Part shown: positions 22,794 through 29,070 of the stretch, in pieces
Numbering within the stretch: position 1 is the stretch's first letter
Layout of the letters: every line of letters starts with the position of its first letter
Source: Methanocrinis alkalitolerans
Lineage (GTDB): Archaea; Halobacteriota; Methanosarcinia; Methanotrichales; Methanotrichaceae
Direction of reading: 5' to 3'
Assembly: GCF_029167205.1 (NCBI RefSeq)
Contig: NZ_JARFPL010000028.1
Coordinates: 1-29,070 of the forward strand
Length of the DNA: 29,070 nucleotides
The notes under the pieces: generated by a model
Database searches by the model: none
What the model saw: only the letters and a program-made list of their open reading frames with translations
What the model was told of the DNA's origin: nothing
Position numbers and translations under genes: made by a program

Positions 22794-22944
22794 ACCATCC
22801 CCTTCCCACATTCAGTCTGCCGACAAATTCCAATTACCAATCGACATTTTATCCGAACTCACATCAGGGCATTATCGACGTTTGGCCTAAGATACCGACG
22901 TCAATCAACGTAATCCTCCGGCGCCGTTTCACCTGAACCGATCA

Positions 22945-22953
22945 AAATATTAA
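22945..22953 (+). promoter_or_regulatory. TATA box of the SAM synthetase gene
   Basis: AAATATTAA lies about 33-41 bp before ATG 22986. GAGGGTG ends 6 nt before the ATG and is the probable ribosome-binding site. The rest of 22794-22944 shows no gene or structured leader that I could recognise. Confidence 0.55.
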
Positions 22954-22985
22954 TCCGGAGATTCTGTAAATGCGAGGGTGTTTCT

Positions 22986-24083
22986 ATGATCGAGTTCGCG
23001 AAGTACATGCCGATGCCCTTCGAAGTGGTGGAGAGGAAGGGGACAGGCCACCCGGATACCCTCGCCGATGGGATATCCGAGGCGATATCCGTAGAGCTTT
23101 CGATGCTCTACCTGGAGGAGTTCGGGGAGATCCTCCACCACAACGTCGACAAGGTGCTGATAACCGCCGGGAGGACGGAGGTGAGCTTCGGCGGCGGCAG
23201 GGTCCTGGAGCCGCCGACGGTGATCGTGGGGGGTAGGGCTACGTCGCCGCCGGAGAAGGATCTGGACGCCATAATCGCGGGGGTCGCATCCAAGCATCTC
23301 AATGGGTCGGTGGCGAACCTGAAGGAGTACAGGGTCGACCCCAGGGTGAGGGAAGGATCGCCGGAGCTTCGCAGCCTGATGAAGACGGGGGCCAACGACA
23401 CGTCGATCGGCGTCGGGTTTGCGCCCCTGAACCCCACCGAGGAGCTGGTATTCGATCTGGAGGAGAGGATGAGAAGGGTGAAGGGCGTCGGGGAGGATAC
23501 GAAGGTGATGGCGGTCAGGATCGGCGATTCGCTTAACCTGGTGGCTGCGGCGGCGATCGTCTCAAGGTTCGTCTCCTCGATGGAGGATTATCTGGAGGTG
23601 AAAGAGAAGGTCTGGGAAGCCATCGCCGGGGCCGCAGACGCCACCGTAGCCGTCAACGCCGCCGACGGCGACAAAAACATCTTCCTCACCCTGACGGGCA
23701 GCTCGATAGAGATGGGAGACGACGGCGCCACCGGCCGGGGAAACCGCGGAAGCGGCCTCATAACCCCCATGCGGCCGATGTCCATCGAGGCGATCGCGGG
23801 AAAAAACCCCGTAAACCACGTCGGCAAGATCTACAACGTCGTCGCATCGAGGGCCGCCGCGGAGATCGCTGAGATCGAGGGGGTGACTGAGGCTTACGTA
23901 ACCCTGGTGAGCAGGATCGGCGCGTCCCTGGACGATCCCCTCCTCAGGGCCGTCGAGATAAGGGGGGAGGAGCCCCCCCGGGAGGGCGAAAGGAAGAGGA
24001 TAGAAGCGGTCGTCGACCGGCATCTTGAGGAGATCGGAGACCTGGTGGAGGATTTCGTTGCGGGGAGGCTCCGGGTCTGCTGA
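22986..24083 (+). CDS. mat: S-adenosylmethionine synthetase, archaeal type
   Basis: 365 residues of the archaeal methionine adenosyltransferase family, which has little overall similarity to bacterial MetK. Conserved motifs: VERKGTGHPDTLADGI (15-30), the GRTEVSFGGG region, NAADGDKNIFLTLTG, and the Gly-rich GDDGATGRGNRGSG followed by PMSIEAIAGKNPVNHVGKIYN. It makes SAM from methionine and ATP, supplying methyltransferases such as RlmE in this window. The protein is somewhat shorter than the roughly 400 residues I expect for the family. Its stop is directly adjacent, with no gap, to the stop of the convergent downstream gene. Confidence 0.92.
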   Translation: MIEFAKYMPMPFEVVERKGTGHPDTLADGISEAISVELSMLYLEEFGEILHHNVDKVLITAGRTEVSFGGGRVLEPPTVIVGGRATSPPEKDLDAIIAGVASKHLNGSVANLKEYRVDPRVREGSPELRSLMKTGANDTSIGVGFAPLNPTEELVFDLEERMRRVKGVGEDTKVMAVRIGDSLNLVAAAAIVSRFVSSMEDYLEVKEKVWEAIAGAADATVAVNAADGDKNIFLTLTGSSIEMGDDGATGRGNRGSGLITPMRPMSIEAIAGKNPVNHVGKIYNVVASRAAAEIAEIEGVTEAYVTLVSRIGASLDDPLLRAVEIRGEEPPREGERKRIEAVVDRHLEEIGDLVEDFVAGRLRVC

Positions 24084-24404
24084 TCAGCCCCCTCTCACCT
24101 CTTTTTTCGCCTGCTGAAGCCTCTGCTTTGCGGTGTAGCCGGTCGACCGCTCCAGGAAGTTACGAAACCTCTTGTTGGTATCGAGGATCGCCTCATCGCC
24201 GACATCCTCGGAGGGCTCGGTGATGACGACCATCTTCTTTCCCTCGATGGAGACCTCGATGGACTTGAGGGCGCCGTAGCTGAGGAGGAGCATTCCCCCC
24301 TCCTCTTTGACCTCGGCGGGAAACTCCTCTTCCAGGGCGGCCTTTATCCTATCAAGCTCGGGGCGGTAGCCCCTCTTGAACGAGTATTCCATGCCCGGCC
24401 CCAT
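24084..24404 (-). CDS. Small conserved archaeal protein (DUF5611-like)
   Basis: 106 residues with an alpha/beta pattern: YSFKRGYRPELDRIKAALEE, then MLLLSYGALKSIEVSIEGKKMVVITE, then EAILDTNKRFRNFLERSTGYTAKQR. This matches my memory of the DUF5611 family of methanogens, which has no known function. The true start is probably M5 (ATG 24392), since MEYSFKRGY matches the family start. It lies 37 bp downstream of enolase on the same strand and is probably co-transcribed with it. There is no signal peptide or membrane segment. Confidence 0.75.
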   Translation of the reverse strand: MGPGMEYSFKRGYRPELDRIKAALEEEFPAEVKEEGGMLLLSYGALKSIEVSIEGKKMVVITEPSEDVGDEAILDTNKRFRNFLERSTGYTAKQRLQQAKKEVRGG

Positions 24405-24441
24405 GGACCCATCCGATTATAGTCCTTTCGAGCCCTTCTAT

Positions 24442-25701
24442 TCAGATCCGGGCGTAGCTCGCGGCGAATCCCAGCTCCTCCTCGATCCGCAGGAGCTGGT
24501 TGTACTTGGCGGTCCTCTCGGATCGGGCGGGAGCCCCGGTCTTGAGGATCTCGGCGCCGAGGGCGACGGTCACGTCGGCGAGGGCAGAGTCCTCGGTCTC
24601 GGCGGACCTGTGGCTCGCCATAACTTTGAAGCCGCTTCTGAAGGCCATCCGGGCGGCGTCGAAGGCCTCGGAGACGGAACCTATCTGGTTGAGCTTCAGG
24701 AGGAGGGCGTTTGTTGCCTTCATCTCTATCCCCTTCTCCAGCCTCTCGACGTTGGTGACGTAGAGGTCGTCGCCGACGATGATCGTCTTCGATAGTTTAG
24801 CCGTCAGGTCCGCAAAGTCCCTATACCCCTCCTCCTCGAAGGGGTCCTCGATGAGGATCAAGGGATAGGTGGATACGAGGTCGGCGTAGAAGTCGATCAT
24901 CTCGCCGCCTGAGAGCTTCTTGCCGTCTACGGAGTAGGAGCCGTTCTTGAAGAAGCTGGAGGCTGCAGCATCGATCCCTATCCCTATCTCTTTCTCGTAG
25001 CCGGTGACGTCCAGGGCCGCCATCAGGGCGTCGAGGGCGTCGGAGGTCTTGCTGAGGGGCGGGGCGTAGCCTCCCTCATAGCCGACGTTGGTGGCCCCGG
25101 AGCCGTACCTCCCCGAGAGGATCTTGCCCAGGGCGTGGTAGGTCTCCGCCGCCATCCGCAACCCCTCGGAGAAGCAGCTCGCACCCTTCGGGAGTATCAT
25201 GAACTCCTGGATGGCGAGGTCGTTTCCAGCGTGCTGGCCGCCGTTTAAGACGTTCAGGGATGGAACGGGGAGGGTCGAAGTGTTGACCCCGCCCAGGTAC
25301 CGGTAGAGAGGTATACCTAACTCGTCGGCGACGGCCTTGGCGACCGCGAGGGATACCCCCAAGATCGCGTTGGCGCCGAGCTTCGACTTCGTCGCCGTAC
25401 CGTCAAGGGCGAGCATGAATTCGTCGACAGCCCTCTGCTCGATCGCATCGATCCCCGACTCGATCAGCTTCGGCCCGATGATCTCGTTGACGTTCCTGAC
25501 GGCCTGGAGGACGCCTTTGCCGCCGTACCTGTCGTCGCCGTCCCGCAGCTCCAGCGCCTCGTGGGTCCCCGTCGACGCCCCCGAGGGGACGGCGGCCCGG
25601 CCGAAGCCGCAGCAGGTCCAGACGTCCACCTCAACGGTGGGGTTACCCCGGGAGTCGAGGATCTCCCGGGCGTGAATGTTCTCAATTTCGAATGACATCA
25701 T
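24442..25701 (-). CDS. eno: Enolase (phosphopyruvate hydratase)
   Basis: 419 residues, usual archaeal length. The mobile catalytic loop is AVPSGASTGTHEAL (38-50). Conserved HAGNDLAIQEFM, the Mg ligands in GIGIDAA, LILIEDPF and IIVGDDLYVTN, the catalytic Lys in LLLKLNQIGSVSEA (the family signature) and SHRSAETED are all present. It interconverts 2-phosphoglycerate and phosphoenolpyruvate in glycolysis and gluconeogenesis. Starts at 25701 and 25698 (MM) are both possible. A TATA box lies only 28 bp upstream, so the mRNA is nearly leaderless. The DUF5611-like gene follows in the same transcription unit. Confidence 0.96.
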   Translation of the reverse strand: MMSFEIENIHAREILDSRGNPTVEVDVWTCCGFGRAAVPSGASTGTHEALELRDGDDRYGGKGVLQAVRNVNEIIGPKLIESGIDAIEQRAVDEFMLALDGTATKSKLGANAILGVSLAVAKAVADELGIPLYRYLGGVNTSTLPVPSLNVLNGGQHAGNDLAIQEFMILPKGASCFSEGLRMAAETYHALGKILSGRYGSGATNVGYEGGYAPPLSKTSDALDALMAALDVTGYEKEIGIGIDAAASSFFKNGSYSVDGKKLSGGEMIDFYADLVSTYPLILIEDPFEEEGYRDFADLTAKLSKTIIVGDDLYVTNVERLEKGIEMKATNALLLKLNQIGSVSEAFDAARMAFRSGFKVMASHRSAETEDSALADVTVALGAEILKTGAPARSERTAKYNQLLRIEEELGFAASYARI

Positions 25702-25728
25702 ATATCGCCGGTCGAGCCTTCGCGGCGG

Positions 25729-25738
25729 ATTTATTTAA
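25729..25738 (-). promoter_or_regulatory. TATA box of enolase
   Basis: Minus-strand TTAAATAAAT, preceded by GAGG, lies 28 bp before ATG 25701. This matches the archaeal TATA consensus well and implies transcription starting at, or a few bases before, the start codon. Confidence 0.7.
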
Positions 25739-26027
25739 CCTCTTTGGAAGGTCGAGAGGAAAAGCCCGAAAGCGTCGTCTGCTTAGGCGATGAATAAGAT
25801 ACAGATATACAGGCATCCGGTCAGGCGTCTCGCCAGAGATAAACCAGGTATCCCAGACGGTCTAACGTCGCGACTTAGTTCTTATGCCCCAACATCTATC
25901 CCTTCGCGCAGATGAATTTGCTACAGCGATCTTCTTCGTGACGTTTTATCCGGTCAGGATAGCCACGTATCTCAGCTTATATATGCCAAGAGTACATCAG
26001 AAGAGTTTGGAATATTCAAAAATTTCC

Positions 26028-26054
26028 GCGGGGTGGAAAGGTGAAACACCCCGC
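26028..26054. other. Hairpin in the AT-rich gap downstream of the exported-protein gene
   Basis: Exact 8-bp inverted repeat GCGGGGTG (26028-26035) and CACCCCGC (26047-26054) around an 11-nt loop, followed by GAACTGAGGAGTTCTCAC, which contains a small GAAC/GTTC stem. On the minus strand it lies downstream of the gene ending at 26115, so it may be a terminator or processed RNA end. It might also be an end of an IS200/IS605-type element. The remainder of 25740-26114 shows no convincing gene; a 60-codon frame at 25884 has no support. Confidence 0.4.
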
Positions 26055-26114
26055 CACCCGAACTGAGGAGTTCTCACAGTTGAAGCGACGCCACATCAGG
26101 CTTCCAATGCCTGC

Positions 26115-27056
26115 CTATAATGTGCTATTTGTCCCGAGAGATTCTATGGTGGTATTATCGGCTTGTTCAGGTGGCACGATCAGCTCATATAGGGCGCTCA
26201 TCGGTGATGACCTGGTTTCCGTTATCATTATCGTGTACTGATCGTTGTACAGCAGCATCTCATCATCAGAGATTGAAGTCACTGCTTCAATTGTCATAGT
26301 GTGTTCATTATCGATACCAGTTGCGGCTAATCTACGAACTCCTGGTGCAATTCTCTTGGTAATATCTACTGGAACGACCGATGTAAACACTTCACCTCTT
26401 TTTTTGCATGTGCTAGGGACGCAAGAGATCCCATCAACATCGAGATACACTTGAAAAATGGTATTGCAGCAAACGGCATCACAGCCTGATACCTCATTGC
26501 CATCTATCCAATAATGTTGGCCGGGCGCTGTAAGTTTAAACGAAGTAAAATCTCGGGTTGAATAATCTGAACCTGATACTGATAAGATTGCACCCTGCAC
26601 AGTACAGTTAGGAATGAATAAGTTCAGATCAAAATTTCTATCGAAATCATAGGTAATGACTCGATACAAATAAGGATCGTCGACATAGTAGATGAGAGGC
26701 GCGTCAGAAGTGCTGCCTCCTGAAGCTTTAACCAAATCTTTGGCTCTGACCAGGTCGGCATTTAGCACATCTTTTACATCCAGACTAAATGCAGATGTAC
26801 TCGCAATGGCCACAGTTCCGTCATCTTTCAAGATGCCCCAGCTTCCCGTGTCTTTGTACTTCCATACTATACCGCTTTCATCGTGATCAACCACATCGTA
26901 AACCATATGAAGTTTAGCGGCTTGTGAATAGAGAGAGTCAAAGTTGGCTGTTATTCCTGTAGTCGATACAGCAGACCTAAATGCCGGAAACTCTACCGCG
27001 CTCGCTCCGAGTGTCATACATAATACACAAACGACTATTCCGAAGATTTTCATCAT
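26115..27056 (-). CDS. Exported protein of unknown function with Cys-rich segment
   Basis: 313 residues with signal peptide MKIFGIVVCVLCMTLGASA (cleavage before VEF). I do not recognise the family. The mature part is predicted mostly beta, with YWIDGNEVSGCDAVCCN near residue 190 and CVPSTCKKRGE near 215, suggesting disulphides. A few N-glycosylation sequons are present (NCT, NTT, NST). GC content is much lower than in core genes, suggesting a foreign or fast-evolving gene. A strong Shine-Dalgarno site GGGAGGAG lies 4 nt before the first ATG. Confidence 0.72.
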   Translation of the reverse strand: MMKIFGIVVCVLCMTLGASAVEFPAFRSAVSTTGITANFDSLYSQAAKLHMVYDVVDHDESGIVWKYKDTGSWGILKDDGTVAIASTSAFSLDVKDVLNADLVRAKDLVKASGGSTSDAPLIYYVDDPYLYRVITYDFDRNFDLNLFIPNCTVQGAILSVSGSDYSTRDFTSFKLTAPGQHYWIDGNEVSGCDAVCCNTIFQVYLDVDGISCVPSTCKKRGEVFTSVVPVDITKRIAPGVRRLAATGIDNEHTMTIEAVTSISDDEMLLYNDQYTIMITETRSSPMSALYELIVPPEQADNTTIESLGTNSTL

Positions 27057-27088
27057 TCTCTCCTCCCAAGTGGCTCAAAGCACCATTA

Positions 27089-27120
27089 TCATATAGCATA
27101 TTATCTTAGCAATAAATGTT
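27089..27120 (-). promoter_or_regulatory. Probable promoter of the exported-protein gene
   Basis: Minus-strand AACATTTATT (27120-27111) is a TATA-like box about 55-64 bp before ATG 27056; a second AT-rich stretch, around 27102-27089, is an alternative. The gene therefore has its own promoter despite lying downstream of the laminin-like gene. Confidence 0.35.
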
Positions 27121-27176
27121 TGGATCGAAGTATCATCGTCGAGGGTGATGAACAAGGACATAAGGCCAGATCCTTC

Positions 27177-28439
27177 TTAAATCCATTTCACCTCGCCATA
27201 AGACCACTTTACGTACCCTTCGGAGTACAAGCCGCAAAAGTCAACTATGAGGCTCGCCAAACCGATCGTGGATGACGAAGCCACGGCCTCCAATTTCAAC
27301 TGATATAGGTGGTCTTTCATCAATTCAGCTTCGATCTCACCAGTACGCCACTCATCTATGTACTCGTCAAGATAGGCTTTATCCTTGAAAGCCGTTGAGT
27401 ATATGAGCACCTTGTCGACGACGAAATCCTCAGTCTTGTCCTCCAAGATCATGTACACTTTGAGTTCAGCCGAACTCTTGAAAAGGTCCATACTGAATAA
27501 CCCACCAATATCAGGCACGCCGACTGTTGCGATCCCACCCTTTACATGACACTTTAAAGCAGCTTTGCATAGATGGTCCTCCTTATCATAAACGAACTCG
27601 TCCCAGACAGTCCCGGAGGCCCAGTGACTGCTAAAACCAGTATCGTCACAGTATAGCAATATGCGCTCGCCCTCAACTCTAGAGGAGCTGCTTCCGTCCC
27701 CAGATCCGCCATGATTGCTGACGCCTGAGGTCACGTTGGTGCTCCGCCGGTAGAACGGCTCCGGCTTGACCGCAAGTTCAATGGGTGGATCAGGTTGAAT
27801 ATCGCTGGTTTCACCGGGCCTATCTGCGATTCCTTTCTGGGGTGGTGCCACGATTACGTTATCGAGCCCCTCCAGATCGCGCCCGTCGCTGTACTCTCCC
27901 CTGATCAAGATCCTGTCCACATTTTCCATCGTCTCCAGGAACTCGCTCTCGTTGATCCCGAAGGAATCGGCCTCCAGTGGTATCTCGTAACGAGTCCACT
28001 CACCTATTTTAGGCTCACTAGGCCAAGGGGCGGTGGACCCAGGCCAGGCTACGAAGGTATCGTTGAGACTATATATCTTCAGGATGTCAGAAAAGTCGAG
28101 GTTGATGCTGTTGTCATCATCGATGAGCCGGATGTCAAAAATTAATATATATCCAATGTAAGATGTCCAGTTTCCAGACCATGATTCAGGGGAGACGTAG
28201 TACCAAGTCTCGTTCTCGTCCGCATCCTCGCCGAGGAGAAAGCCTCCGGGATTTCCGCCCCGCTCCATCCAGGATAAGTTGGCTCCACCCTCAGAGCGCC
28301 ACAATTCGTCCCCTTGATCAAAGGTGAATCCTTCGACCACATCGTCTACGATCCCGTTCTCTTCGTCCTGAGCCATCGATGTCGATAGCGATAAAAGAGC
28401 CGCAAGGGCCATTATAAGAATCCACCTCAGTCTCGTCAT
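27177..28439 (-). CDS. Exported protein with laminin-B (domain IV)-like module
   Basis: 420 residues. Signal peptide MTRLRWILIMALAALLSLSTSMA. Residues about 38-198 read as a laminin B domain: FTFDQGDELW, then WMERGGNPGGFLLGEDAD, WYYVSPESWSGN, YIGYILIFDIRL, ending in GLDNVIVAPP. This is an adhesive or carbohydrate-binding beta-sandwich in other proteins. A Pro/Ser/Gly-rich linker (about 200-250) joins it to a C-terminal beta-rich domain of about 160 residues that I do not recognise. ATG 28439 is preferred because GGTGG lies 5 nt before it; upstream in-frame ATGs at 28457 and 28451 are possible. Probable role: cell-surface or matrix protein. Confidence 0.8.
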   Translation of the reverse strand: MTRLRWILIMALAALLSLSTSMAQDEENGIVDDVVEGFTFDQGDELWRSEGGANLSWMERGGNPGGFLLGEDADENETWYYVSPESWSGNWTSYIGYILIFDIRLIDDDNSINLDFSDILKIYSLNDTFVAWPGSTAPWPSEPKIGEWTRYEIPLEADSFGINESEFLETMENVDRILIRGEYSDGRDLEGLDNVIVAPPQKGIADRPGETSDIQPDPPIELAVKPEPFYRRSTNVTSGVSNHGGSGDGSSSSRVEGERILLYCDDTGFSSHWASGTVWDEFVYDKEDHLCKAALKCHVKGGIATVGVPDIGGLFSMDLFKSSAELKVYMILEDKTEDFVVDKVLIYSTAFKDKAYLDEYIDEWRTGEIEAELMKDHLYQLKLEAVASSSTIGLASLIVDFCGLYSEGYVKWSYGEVKWI

Positions 28440-28519
28440 AATCTCCACCATTAGCATGAAAGACTGTGACGATTGGCTAAAAATGTTTCTCAGTCGGCCT
28501 TCTTCATAGAAGAGTTATA

Positions 28520-28912
28520 TTACCAGCTCTCACCATTCTCCCAGTCTCCCAGCCTCGCCTGCCTTTCGCCGCCCGCGCCCACTTCCGGCACCGAGACCCC
28601 GAGCTCCTCCTCCAGCCACTCCGCCACCAGCCGCCGGTGGCAGAAGGCCCCCGCCATCTCCCAGCAGAGGAGGACGGCGTCCTCACCGAGGTCGGCATAG
28701 ACTTCGCGGGGGTCGAGCTTCGAGAGGACCTCCGCCCGGTAGCGCTGGATGTACTCGTCCTCGTCGATCTCGCCGCTCAACGCCTCCGCGAGGAGGCGCC
28801 AGGAGGGGGCCAGCGGCTCGTACACGCGGCCGGTCCAACCTTTCGGCTGGGCCCGGGAGATGGCGACGGCCCTGGGGTCGGCGCCGGAGCGGGAGAAGTT
28901 GGAGGTCTGCAT
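28520..28912 (-). CDS. DUF488 family protein
   Basis: 130 residues. Signature elements of DUF488 are clear: MQTSNFSRSGADPRAVAISR at the N-terminus, LAPSWRLL, EYIQRYRAEVLSKLDP, and the conserved DAVLLCWEMAGAFCHRRLVAEWL with a CHR motif near residue 90. The biochemical function of the family is not established. GAGGA lies about 4 nt before the ATG. It is divergent from the truncated gene at the window end, with a shared 67-bp intergenic region. The last 20 residues are Gly/Glu-rich and vary in the family. Confidence 0.85.
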   Translation of the reverse strand: MQTSNFSRSGADPRAVAISRAQPKGWTGRVYEPLAPSWRLLAEALSGEIDEDEYIQRYRAEVLSKLDPREVYADLGEDAVLLCWEMAGAFCHRRLVAEWLEEELGVSVPEVGAGGERQARLGDWENGESW

Positions 28913-28938
28913 ATCTTCCTCGTTGAGAATGAGAAATG

Positions 28939-28948
28939 CTTTAAAAAG
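28939..28948. promoter_or_regulatory. Possible shared (bidirectional) TATA element
   Basis: CTTTAAAAAG contains a palindromic TTTAAA roughly 27-36 bp from the start of the minus-strand gene (28912) and 32-41 bp from the plus-strand ATG at 28980, so it is placed to serve either or both. Confidence 0.4.
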
Positions 28949-28979
28949 AGCTACCGCTAATAGGATTATCGCCGTTTCA

Positions 28980-29070
28980 ATGAGAGAAGAGATATTAGGT
29001 GAATGTGGCAGCGATCCATATTTCCCGAGGGCTCGCGCACCTGAGTACCGTATGGAACGTGGACGGGCTT
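28980..29070 (+). CDS. Partial CDS (N-terminus only), unknown product
   Basis: An ATG at 28980 opens a frame that runs to the window edge (30 codons), beginning MREEILGECGSDPYFPRA. The peptide looks protein-like and a TATA-like box lies at the proper distance upstream. There is no Shine-Dalgarno site, so it could be leaderless. Too little is visible to name a family. Confidence 0.45.
   Translation, partial: MREEILGECGSDPYFPRARAPEYRMERGRA

Noticed and set aside
22794..22985. SAM-sensing riboswitch ahead of the SAM synthetase gene
   Set aside because: No conserved helical layout is visible, and the TATA box leaves a leader of only about 10-15 nt.
25884..26066. 60-codon plus-strand frame
   Set aside because: No ribosome-binding site, no promoter and no recognisable domain; it runs into the hairpin.

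Overview
The window looks like a chromosome segment of a GC-rich methanogenic archaeon. My best guess is the acetoclastic Methanothrix/Methanosaeta group, but this is inferred from gene content and no rRNA or methanogenesis marker is present. Archaeal markers are a proteasome-activating nucleotidase (PAN), the archaeal-type S-adenosylmethionine synthetase, an archaeal EngB-type GTPase, FtsJ/RlmE fused to a TRAM domain, a DUF5611-like protein, and TATA boxes about 25-35 nt upstream of many starts, some of them leaderless. Core genes are GC-rich. The accessory stretches (about 1-1450, 19636-21349 and 25750-28450) are clearly more AT-rich.

Layout. 1-2900 is accessory: two unrecognised genes, a 281-bp MITE-like element with a target duplication, a possible solo end of an IS200/IS605 element, and a MntA/HepT-type toxin-antitoxin pair. 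3000-7150 is core: rRNA 2'-O-methyltransferase, phosphohexomutase, a membrane-anchored family 2 glycosyltransferase (probably lipid-linked sugar and N-glycan synthesis) and a BASS-family transporter. 7163-11075 (minus strand) is a three-gene overlapping operon: a formate dehydrogenase catalytic subunit followed by HydB-like and HydG-like electron-transfer subunits. 11296-16071 carries three consecutive exported proteins of unknown function. The middle one has tandem 70-residue Gly/Ala-rich repeats and seems to start at a CTG codon behind a strong Shine-Dalgarno site; the third follows directly on its stop codon. A strong hairpin ends this block.

16250-19616 has a duplicated 59-bp inverted-repeat/TATA module ahead of engB, then MscS and a divergent NosD-type beta-helix protein. 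19636-21349 is a complete IS66-family element (14-bp terminal inverted repeats, 8-bp target duplication TAAAAAAG) that itself carries a second, near-identical MITE copy with its own 6-bp duplication. 21365-25701 is core again: PAN, whose last codons and stop are tandemly duplicated, SAM synthetase, a DUF5611-like protein and enolase. 26115-28439 encodes two more exported proteins, one with an apparent laminin-B (domain IV) module. The window ends with a DUF488-family gene and a divergent truncated gene.

The strongest unusual signals are the MITE family caught twice (once nested inside an IS), the repeat-protein operon with an apparent CTG start, the tandem duplication of the PAN C-terminal tail, and the duplicated hairpin-promoter module before engB.
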